Shown here: positions 26,406 to 34,639 of the stretch, piece by piece
Position numbering within the stretch: position 1 is the stretch's first letter
Layout: each line of letters opens with the position of its first letter
NCBI GenBank assembly: GCA_944389895.1
Contig: CALXOA010000118.1
Coordinates: 1 to 64,000, forward strand
DNA length: 64,000 bases
DNA from: an uncultured Victivallis sp.
Lineage (GTDB): Bacteria > Verrucomicrobiota > Lentisphaeria > Victivallales > Victivallaceae
Reading direction: 5' to 3'
The notes under the pieces: model-generated
Told to the model about the DNA's origin: nothing
Databases searched by the model: none
Seen by the model: only the letters and a program-made list of their open reading frames with translations
Made by a program: the position numbers and the translations under genes

Positions 26406-27659
26406 TCATTTCACATTCAACAGTTCTCCCCAGTTCGTCGTGTACCCCGGAGAGAGCAGCTCGCGTCTCATCCGCCAGGGTTTCCGGATCCCCTCCCCCA
26501 TAAGGAAAATGGTACCGCGCCCGAACTTCGCATTCAGAAGATCAACGACCCGGTACAATTCGGACGCCTCCCCCTGCTGTGACGCAGAAAAGAGATCCTG
26601 CTGTCGATCCAGCGACGATTCCAGCCCGAAGAAGACAACTCCGGACTTCTTGTAGCGCCGCCCTGCAATGAACATTTTCCTGAGTTCCGGCTTGACGGCG
26701 GTCATCATCTTTCCGGTATCGTCTGTCGGCTCAGGAAAAACGATCGTGCCGCAACTCATTCCGCCCTCCCGCCTGACCGGACCATATTCCGGATACATCT
26801 GAAAATAGACATTGACGCCGGCCGCCAGCAGCCTTTCCCGACGCAGTTTTTCGGCAGCTCCGGCAGTGTAGGCGGCAATCGATTCACAAAGCTCGTCGAA
26901 ATCCACCACCGGATATCCGAAGGATCGGGAGCACGAGATGCTCCTGGAGGGCTCCTCCGCCGGATTTCCCTCGATGCAGGAAATCCCCCGCAACTCCAGA
27001 ATGGTCCGTCCGAGGCTGACGCTGAACTTCTTCTGCATTGCGGAAACATCCCGGCACGAAAGCTGCCAGGCGGTACGGATGCCGAGGCGTTCCAGCTTCG
27101 GTGCAAGCCGATGCCCGATCCCCCACACCTCCGATACCGGAAGTTGATCCAGTACCGGATGCGGATCTTCCGGCATGACGAAGACGCCGTCCGGCTCTTT
27201 CTTGCCGATATGATTGGCGATTTTTGCCAGAGTCCTGGTCGCCGCGAAACCGATACCGCAGGGAATCCCGATCTGTTTCAGGAGCGTTCGGCGGATTTTC
27301 CGCCCGAACTCAAAATAGTCCGCTCCGGCGGGAAGCTCCACTCGAATGAAGGCCTCATCGATGGAATACTGCTCCACGTCGGGCGTGAAATCCCGGAGGA
27401 TGGCGATCACCCGCCGGGAAATGTCACCATACAGCGCATAGTTGCTGGATTTCAGAATCAACCCACGGTCGGCCATCAGCGGTTTCAGCTGAAAAAATGG
27501 CGTTCCCATCGGAATGCCGAGCGCCTTGAACTCGGCGGAACGACTGATCACGCAACCGTCGTTGTTGGAGAGAACGGCAACCGGCTTCCCTTCGAGTGTC
27601 GGATCGAAAATCCGTTCGCACGACACATAGAAGTTGTTACCGTCCACCAATCCGATCAT
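26406..27659 (-). CDS. umuC: Y-family translesion DNA polymerase (Pol V catalytic subunit UmuC)
   Basis: 417 residues. Family start IGLVDGNNFYVSCERIFDP holds the first catalytic Asp. NNDGCVISRSAEFKALGI, YSIDEAFIRVE (catalytic Asp-Glu) and IGFAATRTLAKIANHIGKK follow, then the little-finger domain and a DUF4113-like C-terminus (GMSCGTIVFPEPTD... ending LSPGYTTNWGELL), which is characteristic of UmuC over DinB. It copies damaged DNA with UmuD'. Its start overlaps the flavin-reductase gene by 4 bases, and umuD is the first gene of the group. Confidence 0.94.
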   Translation of the reverse strand: MIGLVDGNNFYVSCERIFDPTLEGKPVAVLSNNDGCVISRSAEFKALGIPMGTPFFQLKPLMADRGLILKSSNYALYGDISRRVIAILRDFTPDVEQYSIDEAFIRVELPAGADYFEFGRKIRRTLLKQIGIPCGIGFAATRTLAKIANHIGKKEPDGVFVMPEDPHPVLDQLPVSEVWGIGHRLAPKLERLGIRTAWQLSCRDVSAMQKKFSVSLGRTILELRGISCIEGNPAEEPSRSISCSRSFGYPVVDFDELCESIAAYTAGAAEKLRRERLLAAGVNVYFQMYPEYGPVRREGGMSCGTIVFPEPTDDTGKMMTAVKPELRKMFIAGRRYKKSGVVFFGLESSLDRQQDLFSASQQGEASELYRVVDLLNAKFGRGTIFLMGEGIRKPWRMRRELLSPGYTTNWGELLNVK

Positions 27660-28216
27660 ATGCGTTTTTTTCCATCCTGGAATGCAGTACCGACGACTTC
27701 GCCGAGCTTCAGGTACCGGTGGTTGACCGGATCGAACGTGATCGCCTCAACCCGGGCCGGATCGATCTTCCCATCCGGAGTCAGAACCCGCTCTGCGGCG
27801 CTGACATTGACGATCTCTCCAACGGTACAGCCGGTGGAGGAATCGTAACTGACCAACCGGCACTCCAGAGTCACAGGCAGCTCCTCGATGACCGGCGCAT
27901 CGACAAATTCAGCCCGGCCGGCATGAAACCCCGCCTTCTCCAGTTTTCCGGGCTCCCGCCGCCCGGAAACAATGCCGACATAGTCGCAGGCGACGACGTG
28001 GGAGGCGTCTCCGACACTGACGGTAAAACACTTTCTGGCAAGCAGATTTTCCGCAGTTTTATGACCGGGATCGATACAGACGCCGATCTGGCCGGTATCG
28101 TGAATCCCGCCCCAGGCGGCATTCATTGCATTGGGAGATCCATCCTCATTGTACGTACCGATGATCAATACCGGCATCGGATAGAGCCAGGTCTGTGCAC
28201 CGAAATTCTTACGCAT
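27656..28216 (-). CDS. Flavin reductase-like (flavoredoxin-type) FMN-binding protein
   Basis: 186 residues of the split-barrel flavin reductase family. WLYPMPVLIIGTYNEDGSPNAMNAAW is the flavin-binding start; later DYVGIVSGRREPGKLEKAGF and EELPVTLECRLVSY match flavoredoxins. Such proteins bind FMN and carry or transfer electrons in anaerobes. Unusually it lies between umuD and umuC, overlapping both (8 and 4 bases), so all three are one translation-coupled operon. Its partner in DNA-damage tolerance, if any, is unknown. Confidence 0.88.
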   Translation of the reverse strand: MRKNFGAQTWLYPMPVLIIGTYNEDGSPNAMNAAWGGIHDTGQIGVCIDPGHKTAENLLARKCFTVSVGDASHVVACDYVGIVSGRREPGKLEKAGFHAGRAEFVDAPVIEELPVTLECRLVSYDSSTGCTVGEIVNVSAAERVLTPDGKIDPARVEAITFDPVNHRYLKLGEVVGTAFQDGKKRI

Positions 28217-28685
28217 TTGATCGTCCTTTCCCGATGTTGTATTCCACGAACCGGTGGATGACCGCCGTCACCACACCGAAAATTTTGAGTTCCATCCCCT
28301 CCGAGAACCTGATCGACCGGTAATTCGGGTTGGCGGCCTCGAGGAAATACGTCTCACCATCCGAACGCAGATATTTGACGGTAAATTCATTGTCCACACA
28401 GGCGATGACAATTGCGCCCGGCAATGCTTCAAGACTGCGGTCAACGACAAGAATATCCCCCGGCCGGATTCCGGCACCGAGCATGGAATCTCCCGCCGCC
28501 CGGACAAAAAAAGTCGCAGCCGGCTTCCGGACCAGAAGCTCATTCAGATCCAGAGGAGACTCCGTATACTGCTCGGCCGGAGAGGGAAATCCACAGACGG
28601 CCGGCGACGACATCAGAGGCGGCCTTTCGTCTGCGCCCCGCCGTCGAATCCCGTGTTTTTCCGCGTCGTTCAGATCAGGTGACAT
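28209..28685 (-). CDS. umuD: UmuD-like self-cleaving Pol V subunit
   Basis: 158 residues of the S24 LexA/UmuD family without a DNA-binding helix-turn-helix. The cleavage site is AVCGFPSPAE, a Cys31-Gly32 bond as in E. coli UmuD. The catalytic Ser67 is in GDSMLGAGIRPGD and Lys104 in FTVKYL; their 37-residue spacing equals that of the E. coli protein. RecA-stimulated cleavage would give UmuD', the active Pol V partner. The N-terminal arm is about 7 residues longer than E. coli's. No E. coli-type LexA box is visible upstream, but LexA motifs differ between phyla. Confidence 0.93.
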   Translation of the reverse strand: MSPDLNDAEKHGIRRRGADERPPLMSSPAVCGFPSPAEQYTESPLDLNELLVRKPAATFFVRAAGDSMLGAGIRPGDILVVDRSLEALPGAIVIACVDNEFTVKYLRSDGETYFLEAANPNYRSIRFSEGMELKIFGVVTAVIHRFVEYNIGKGRSNA

Positions 28686-28928
28686 GGTTTCTTTCCTTCT
28701 CCCGCGACACCGGGAATGTCGGAACCGACCCGCCGTTTTCCAGTTCAGGCGGGGAACCCGCCCGCGCCTCCCGGCTCCGCCAGCTCCCGGTCACGGAAGA
28801 AGAATACATCTGCAACGCTCTTCCGTCAAGTTCGAAACCGCTTCCCGATGCAGGAATCTAAAAAAACCTGCGCCCCATCCTCCTCCGTGGAGCGCATGAA
28901 ACTCTCCGGCGGGGACCTCCTGCGGAAA

Positions 28929-29843
28929 TCACGCCCGCTCCGGAAGCGGATGCTCCAGCAGGCTTTCCAGCTGCTGTCTCATGAACTCGGCAAGCAGCGT
29001 GGTTTCACGAGTCACCGGCTCCCAGTGGTCCGCCGCGATTCCCTGATAAGCCCGGCCGGCCATTCTCAGCAGCGACGCAAATTCCGGCGGCAACTTCGGT
29101 ACGACCCATTCAGCGGCAACATCCTTGGGGCAGATCTCGTGTTTTTCCAGAGTAAACCACATGCGCCCGAGCGTCAGAAGAACATTCCTTTCATCCCCTT
29201 TCAGAGATGCAAGCAGTCCGGGCAGAGAGTGCCGTATCGCACTTCGTATTTCCCGGAACGGAACGGCAGGAATCAGTTTCACGGCGGCTTCTCCCGCCAG
29301 AGCAAGACCGTGCACCCTCGCCTGCCGGAGAAGGAGAACCAGATCGGGATCGAAGCACGGTTCCGGCCAAATTCCCGCTTCCAATCTGTTCCGGAGCCAC
29401 TCACCGTACAGAAATTCACGTCGCGGCGGGAAACGCCATGGTGTGATCTGCTCCAGAGACACAACGACCAACTCAAGAGGTCGTTTCCCGGCATGGCCCG
29501 GCGGAGCGGAGAGATCCAGCAGAAGGTTGGTCAACGTTTTCCGTTCGTCACACGACATGCCGCCGCGTATAAGAATCAGAAGATCAATATCACTTTCCGG
29601 GCGCAAACCGCCCAGCGTTGCCGATCCATACAGAAAAATTCCCGCAATCCGGTTCCCGAACAGCTCTTCCGCCGCCGGAACCACCTGAATCGCCTGTTCC
29701 GGAACTTTCCCGCTGCTGGAGTGCAAGTTCAGCAACCCCAATTTCTCACCATCTTTTCGACTCGTTTTTTCGAACCGGCGGAACTTTTCCGCCGCATACC
29801 GGACGGCAACCGGACCCTTTTCCCGGCGATTCCCTCGCTTCAT
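28929..29843 (-). CDS. AadA-like aminoglycoside 3''-nucleotidyltransferase family protein
   Basis: 304 residues. The nucleotidyltransferase core is FLYGSATLGGLRPESDIDLLIL (shown in two halves by GSATLGG and Asp85-x-Asp87). The similarity to ANT(3'')/AadA continues through ITPWRFPPRREFLYGEWLR, GDERNVLLTLGRMWFT and PKDVAAEWV, including the C-terminal DUF4111 helices. AadA enzymes adenylylate streptomycin and spectinomycin. About 45 extra N-terminal residues precede the family start, with no good ribosome site at ATG 29843; TTG codons near residues 35-40 are alternatives. No integron or transposon signs surround it, so it looks chromosomal. Resistance function is inferred, not shown. Confidence 0.85.
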   Translation of the reverse strand: MKRGNRREKGPVAVRYAAEKFRRFEKTSRKDGEKLGLLNLHSSSGKVPEQAIQVVPAAEELFGNRIAGIFLYGSATLGGLRPESDIDLLILIRGGMSCDERKTLTNLLLDLSAPPGHAGKRPLELVVVSLEQITPWRFPPRREFLYGEWLRNRLEAGIWPEPCFDPDLVLLLRQARVHGLALAGEAAVKLIPAVPFREIRSAIRHSLPGLLASLKGDERNVLLTLGRMWFTLEKHEICPKDVAAEWVVPKLPPEFASLLRMAGRAYQGIAADHWEPVTRETTLLAEFMRQQLESLLEHPLPERA

Positions 29844-29996
29844 GAGAGAGAACGATACCGGAAAGGTGTTGCAAACCGACTCGGGAAAACGCCGGCAAAC
29901 GCCGATTCCGGAAGCCCCCTCTCCGTACCTTCCCGCCCGAAGTTCTCCCCATCAGCCCGCCCCGGTCCGCAATGCGTTTTCTCCGCAACGGGGCAA

Positions 29997-30764
29997 TCAG
30001 TCGTTGAAGGTTCCCCAGAAATAACCGGTATCGGTGGTCGTGTTGCTCGCAGGGATGGCGGAATTGGAACGATATTCGACATGGCCGTCGGCAAACACAC
30101 AATTTGCCCCCTGCCGGTTACCGTGCCGCCACTCCCCCTTGCCGACGGTCACCATGCCGTCCCGGCTGCCGATACCGGGGTCCGGATAATTTCCCCAGAC
30201 ATCGACGTCGGTCGCCATCAGACGCATCGAAGCGCGCCGGATCCGGCTCAACATCACCGCGGTACCGCCCCCGCCGACTGATGCGAACCCCTTGTTGTTG
30301 ATCGCGTAATGGCGGCACGACTCGGCAGGTTTGTAAGCCATGGAACTCGGGCAGCCGAAGGGACCGCGCGGGATCAATGTGCCATCAGGAAGTCCCCGCA
30401 GGAAGCAATAATCGTAAATGGAGGCACCCGGCGCATAGAGAGAGTACAGCATATCCTGCCATTTGCCCGCCCAGTCTGAACTGATGTTGCGGTTTTCCGC
30501 GGGTGTCCGGCCGCCGTTCTGCTCCACATAGAGCTGCATATAGGTGCCGATCTGTTTCAGATTGCTGGTACACTGAATATCTTTTGCCTTGGCACGTGCC
30601 TGATTCAATGCCGGCAGCAGCATCGCAGCCAGAATTGCGATGATCGCAATTACTACCAATAATTCGATCAATGTGAATTTGGAATACCCGATCCGGCGTT
30701 TCGGAAGAGTACCTGAAAGGGATCGGCTGCCGACTCCACCAGGAATAATTTTTCGATTCCGCAT
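29997..30764 (-). CDS. Prepilin-like protein (type II secretion/DUF1559-like pseudopilin)
   Basis: 255 residues. A basic leader of about 29 residues precedes [20 protein letters not shown], the prepilin peptidase site and hydrophobic alpha1 helix, with the conserved Glu five residues after the cut. The globular part ends with [18 protein letters not shown], the DGHV motif common to these proteins in planctomycete-like bacteria. It would be assembled or displayed at the cell surface. AGGAGG six bases upstream fixes ATG 30764; the leader is longer than in the two other prepilins here. It is divergent from the sialidase-like gene at 31078. Confidence 0.88.
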   Translation of the reverse strand: MRNRKIIPGGVGSRSLSGTLPKRRIGYSKFTLIELLVVIAIIAILAAMLLPALNQARAKAKDIQCTSNLKQIGTYMQLYVEQNGGRTPAENRNISSDWAGKWQDMLYSLYAPGASIYDYCFLRGLPDGTLIPRGPFGCPSSMAYKPAESCRHYAINNKGFASVGGGGTAVMLSRIRRASMRLMATDVDVWGNYPDPGIGSRDGMVTVGKGEWRHGNRQGANCVFADGHVEYRSNSAIPASNTTTDTGYFWGTFND

Positions 30765-30995
30765 ATCACACCTCCTTTTCCTGATAATATCAAAACGGGG
30801 ACTATTGGTAATAATGGAAGTTTTCGTGCAAAAATCAAGTGGCAATGAAACTAAAATTTCAAGTTAACTTTTACATTTTGTTAACTTCACGCTGTGTTCC
30901 CGCTCCATTTTCTTCACACTCCTGCTCGAAAAGGGTGTTTCAGACAGCAAAATTCATGGTTACGGGGGTTTTCCTGAAAAAAAATTTTTCTCCTC

Positions 30996-31024
30996 TTGAC
31001 AAACTGATTGGTATTTGGTATAAT
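30996..31024 (+). promoter_or_regulatory. Consensus sigma-70 promoter of the sialidase/GntR operon with repeat operator
   Basis: TTGACA (30996-31001) and TATAAT (31019-31024), a perfect consensus with 17-base spacing. TTGGTAT occurs twice in tandem (31008-31021) across the spacer, and GGTAT again near 31028-31032. A related TTGGTAATAATGG lies at 30805-30817 before the divergent prepilin. These repeats are likely operators, perhaps for the GntR-type regulator at 32868. The perfect promoter would need repression. Confidence 0.75.
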
Positions 31025-31077
31025 TATGGTATGACTTAAGAAATTGAACTATTTCCATCGTTTCCATGTGAGAAAAA

Positions 31078-32871
31078 ATGAACAATTCGAGAATTACAGA
31101 ACTCTTCCGCCGGGTTCACGCCCCGGTCGTCACCGGTCGCACCGGAATTTACGCGGGGCGTGACCTGATGATGCTTCCCGATGGAGAAATCCGCCATTAC
31201 GGGGCACATTTCTGCCGTGATGGAATGGGAAGAAATACGGCATTGCCGGTAGTTCGTCGCAGTTTCGATTATGGAATCAGCTGGATCGAGGAACCCGTGA
31301 CCGGCCGGACTCCCGGAGCTTCGGTGAGAAGCCCCTATTCGGGAGATTATCTGACGCTCCGTCGGAAAATGAAGCAGCCTGAAAACTGGCATGAGTTCTG
31401 GGCCCACGGTTTGTTTCCGCTGCCCGGCGATGTTCCGGAAGGAGTCTATGTCTTCCGGTCGACTCATCCGGACAGCGGCTGGGAAATGGAACAAATCTCG
31501 GCGGATCCCATTCACATTCAACGTCAGCCGCTGCCGCTCCGGAACCGGCGGAGATGGCTCCTCGGTTCCGAGCAATGGATCGGGAAAACCCTGCACCCGG
31601 TGGTTCTTCTCTCCGATGACGACGGCCGCAGCTGGCGGAAAATCGTACTTCCGCCGCCGCCGGTTCACACAGTCGCATGGCCGCACAAGGGGCCGCGCTG
31701 GCTCCAGTGCGGCTGCGAACCGGTGATCGCCGAATATCCGAATGGGCGCCTCCACATGTTGTTGCGCACCTCGACCGATCGCCACTGGCAATGCTTCTCA
31801 GACGACGGCGGAGAAACCTGGAGCGCTCAGGAACCCTCTCCGTTCTACGCGGTCGCGACAATGCCGAATCTGCTGACGCTCTCCGACGGTCGGCTGCTGG
31901 CAATCTGGAACAATACCACGCCGTTGCCGGAACTCGATCATGACCTTCAGCCGGAATTGGACGAGGATGCCCGCAACGGAGTGTGGGAGGATGTGTTCAC
32001 CAACCGCGATGCGCTGCACGCCGCAATCTCCGAAGATCTCGGGAAAAGCTGGATCGGCTTCCGGGAACTTCTGCTTAATCCCGTCCGGAACAACAACGAT
32101 TTCCGGACGATCGGCGGATCCTGGGCGTTGAAAGACAAGAGCATCCACCAGAATCAGGCGCTGGAGTTGCCGGAGAACAAGGTGCTGGTCGCCCTGGGGC
32201 AGCATCCGTGCTGCGAAGCGCTGCTCCTGTTCGATCTCGATTTTCTTTATGAAACGGAACGACGGGAGGATTTCAGAAGCGGTCTCACCAACTGGTCGGT
32301 GCACCAGTACCTGCGGAGCCTCTCCGGCGGTTTCCGTTACGCCGGGCACTGCGCCTGGAACCGGCGTCCCGGCGCCTCGCTGGTCCCGGCACCGGATGGT
32401 TCCCCGCGGGAGATGTTGCAGATCGCACGCCATCCGGATCCCCGACTCCTCTATGAAAAGGAGGGGGCCGTCTGGAATTTCCCCGCAAGTCGCCGGGGTC
32501 GGCTGAACTTGCGGCTGATTCTGATGCCCGGATCCAGCGGAATGCGTATTACCCTGACCGACCGCTGGTTCAATCCGGTCGATCCGGTGGTACACGAACT
32601 CTCTCCCTTTGCCCTCGAACTGGATTCCGCAGGACGGCTCGAGTGCATTCCGCTGGTGACGCCCGGAGTCGAAAGCGAAGTCGAAATCTCATACGATCAG
32701 GATGCCGGGATTCTGCGCTTCCGATCGGGAGAACGAGCCGGCGAAGTCCCCCTGCGGCACCCCGTAGAAGGCGCGATCAGTTATCTGCATCTGCAAAGCC
32801 TGGCCGAAGGAAGCGACCCCTTCGGCGTACTGATCGCTGCAGTCGAACTGCATCACGAAACGAAACCATGA
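31078..32871 (+). CDS. Sialidase-like (BNR/Asp-box) protein, cytoplasmic
   Basis: 597 residues. Four Asp-box motifs (S-x-D-x-G-x-S/T-W) are visible at residues 62-69, 179-186, 241-248 and 318-325, as in six-bladed sialidase propellers. The C-terminal about 200 residues form a beta-sandwich-like region (MPGSSGMRITLTDRW...). There is no signal peptide, so it should act inside the cell on imported sugars. The full set of sialidase catalytic residues is not obvious, so it may act on another glycan. A perfect promoter lies upstream, and its stop overlaps the start of the regulator gene. Confidence 0.78.
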   Translation: MNNSRITELFRRVHAPVVTGRTGIYAGRDLMMLPDGEIRHYGAHFCRDGMGRNTALPVVRRSFDYGISWIEEPVTGRTPGASVRSPYSGDYLTLRRKMKQPENWHEFWAHGLFPLPGDVPEGVYVFRSTHPDSGWEMEQISADPIHIQRQPLPLRNRRRWLLGSEQWIGKTLHPVVLLSDDDGRSWRKIVLPPPPVHTVAWPHKGPRWLQCGCEPVIAEYPNGRLHMLLRTSTDRHWQCFSDDGGETWSAQEPSPFYAVATMPNLLTLSDGRLLAIWNNTTPLPELDHDLQPELDEDARNGVWEDVFTNRDALHAAISEDLGKSWIGFRELLLNPVRNNNDFRTIGGSWALKDKSIHQNQALELPENKVLVALGQHPCCEALLLFDLDFLYETERREDFRSGLTNWSVHQYLRSLSGGFRYAGHCAWNRRPGASLVPAPDGSPREMLQIARHPDPRLLYEKEGAVWNFPASRRGRLNLRLILMPGSSGMRITLTDRWFNPVDPVVHELSPFALELDSAGRLECIPLVTPGVESEVEISYDQDAGILRFRSGERAGEVPLRHPVEGAISYLHLQSLAEGSDPFGVLIAAVELHHETKP

Positions 32872-33932
32872 GGATCCGTTCCATGGAAGAAAAACTGGTC
32901 AGGGAACCTCTCTACGAAAAATTGAAGAAGCGCCTGCTCGTAACCATCGAAACCGAGAACCTGCGCATGCTCCCCAACGAACGGGAACTCATGGCCCGGT
33001 TCGGCGTTTCCCGCAATACCCTGCGGCGGTCGATTTTCGAACTGACCAAGGAGAACATCCTCCAACCGGTCCAGGGGATCGGTACGATCGTCTATCCGGT
33101 GCCGGAGATCGTGGAGAACAGTCGGATTCTGATCGTCTGCGACCGGGAGATGACGTCGTTTCAGCAGGAAGTGTTCAATCTGCTGCTCTTCATGCTCAAC
33201 AACAGCCGCCTCAACACCATCGTGCTGATGCTGGACAAGGAGAATGTCGATGTCAACCGGTTTGACGCCATGCTCAAAAGCTGTGATGGGGTGGTAATCG
33301 ACCAGCTCTGCAGCTACTCTCCGGTCATTCTCGAACGGATCCGGAAAACCGGGAAGAAGATGGTCTGCCTGCGCTGGCGGCCCGATCCTCCCGGAATCCC
33401 GTTCGTCGCCGAAAATGTCTGTGAGGGATTCTACCGGCTGGCCCGCCACCTGATCGAACTCGGCCACACCCGGATCGCCTACATCGGCAACTCCGAGGAT
33501 CGCCGGCGGATGCCGGGGTTGAAAAAGGCGTTTCAGGAAAACGGGCTGGAACTTGATCCCTGCTTGACGTTCCATCTGGAGAAAGGCTATCGCGAGGAGG
33601 GGTATCAAGCCACCGACGCCCTGTTGAAAACCGGTCGCCGCTTTACCGCCGTCATTGCCCACAGCGACATCTGCGCACTCGGAGTCGAAGAGCGATTGCT
33701 GATTGCCGGATACAGGATTCCGGAGGAAATTTCCGTTACCGGCTTCGACAACCTGCAGGAGAGTGCAAGTTATCCCATCCCCCTGACCACCTGCTGCGGA
33801 GATCCCGAACAGATGATCCACGAGGCCATCGCCTATCTTTTCAGTACCCGCAATTCCGGAATGACGCTGGAAAAGGTGGTCGATCCACGCCTGATCATTC
33901 GAAAATCGACGGCACAAGTCCCGGAACGATAA
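32868..33932 (+). CDS. GntR-type winged-helix regulator with LacI-like sugar-binding domain
   Basis: 354 residues. The GntR winged helix covers about residues 10-80: LYEKLKKRLLVTIETENLRM, LPNERELMARFGVSRNTLRRS, GIGTIVYP. The rest is a periplasmic-binding-protein-like effector domain: CDGVVIDQLC, ARHLIELGHTRIAYIGNSEDRRR, IAHSDICALGVEERLLIAGYRIPEEISVTGFDN. That architecture is typical of sugar-sensing repressors. The start ATG 32868 overlaps the sialidase-like stop (ATGA); ATG 32883 is an alternative. It is followed by a prepilin gene after 27 bases and then a giant glycosidase gene. Confidence 0.9.
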   Translation: MRIRSMEEKLVREPLYEKLKKRLLVTIETENLRMLPNERELMARFGVSRNTLRRSIFELTKENILQPVQGIGTIVYPVPEIVENSRILIVCDREMTSFQQEVFNLLLFMLNNSRLNTIVLMLDKENVDVNRFDAMLKSCDGVVIDQLCSYSPVILERIRKTGKKMVCLRWRPDPPGIPFVAENVCEGFYRLARHLIELGHTRIAYIGNSEDRRRMPGLKKAFQENGLELDPCLTFHLEKGYREEGYQATDALLKTGRRFTAVIAHSDICALGVEERLLIAGYRIPEEISVTGFDNLQESASYPIPLTTCCGDPEQMIHEAIAYLFSTRNSGMTLEKVVDPRLIIRKSTAQVPER

Positions 33933-33959
33933 CAACAGAGTTACAGAAAGGAAGAGAAC

Positions 33960-34598
33960 ATGAGAAGGAACAGGGCTTTTACATTGATCGAATTGCTCGT
34001 TGTTATTGCGATCATCGCCATTCTGGCGGCAATGTTGCTGCCGGCACTGAACAAGGCACGTGAAAAAGGCAGGGAAGTCGCCTGCGCCAGCAACCTCAGA
34101 CAGATCGGAACAGGATATCAGCTCTATCTCGATACCCACGACGGTTTCTTTTACAAGGGAAGCAGTTCCGATGGTGATGAGACCTGGATGAAACCGTTGT
34201 GGGGCTACAAAATCGGTACCAACGAAAAAAACGGTACGATTTACGTAGACCGCAAACTCATGCTGAATCCATCCGCAGGCAGCGGCGCGATCGGCTGTGC
34301 CTCCCAGGCTCCTTACGGCATCTCCTGGGCATATGCTCTGAACTACTACGTTTTTGCAGAAGTGTCCCCCCGGATGGTTCATTCCCGGATTCCGCAAGCC
34401 TCCCAGACCCTCTGGATCGCGGAAAACGGTTTCTGGATCGTCAATTCCGACGGAGCCGGCTGGTCACAGGAGAGCCGACACCGGCTTATTCATTCCGGGC
34501 GCAGCAACTTTCTGTATGTCGATGGACACGTCGGCTCCCGCCCCGGGGGAGAATATCGCGGTTACGCCATTCCATTCTGGCGCCCCAAACAGATCTGA
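33960..34598 (+). CDS. Prepilin-like protein with DGHV motif
   Basis: 212 residues. A very short leader (MRRNRA) precedes [20 protein letters not shown] and [11 protein letters not shown]. The C-terminal [15 protein letters not shown] matches the H-x9-DG motif of planctomycete-like pseudopilins. It would be processed by a prepilin peptidase and placed in the envelope. AAGGAAG precedes ATG 33960. It lies between a sugar-type regulator and a secreted glycosidase, the same order as at 43017-44754, suggesting a role in handling the same glycan. Confidence 0.88.
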   Translation: MRRNRAFTLIELLVVIAIIAILAAMLLPALNKAREKGREVACASNLRQIGTGYQLYLDTHDGFFYKGSSSDGDETWMKPLWGYKIGTNEKNGTIYVDRKLMLNPSAGSGAIGCASQAPYGISWAYALNYYVFAEVSPRMVHSRIPQASQTLWIAENGFWIVNSDGAGWSQESRHRLIHSGRSNFLYVDGHVGSRPGGEYRGYAIPFWRPKQI

Positions 34599-34639
34599 CC
34601 GGTATTCTGACCACTTAAATCTCTGGAGAAAAGATTGAA

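Noticed and set aside
28686-28760. Search for a LexA box before umuD
   Set aside because: No CTGT-N8-ACAG-like site is visible. The motif of this phylum is unknown to me, so nothing is annotated.
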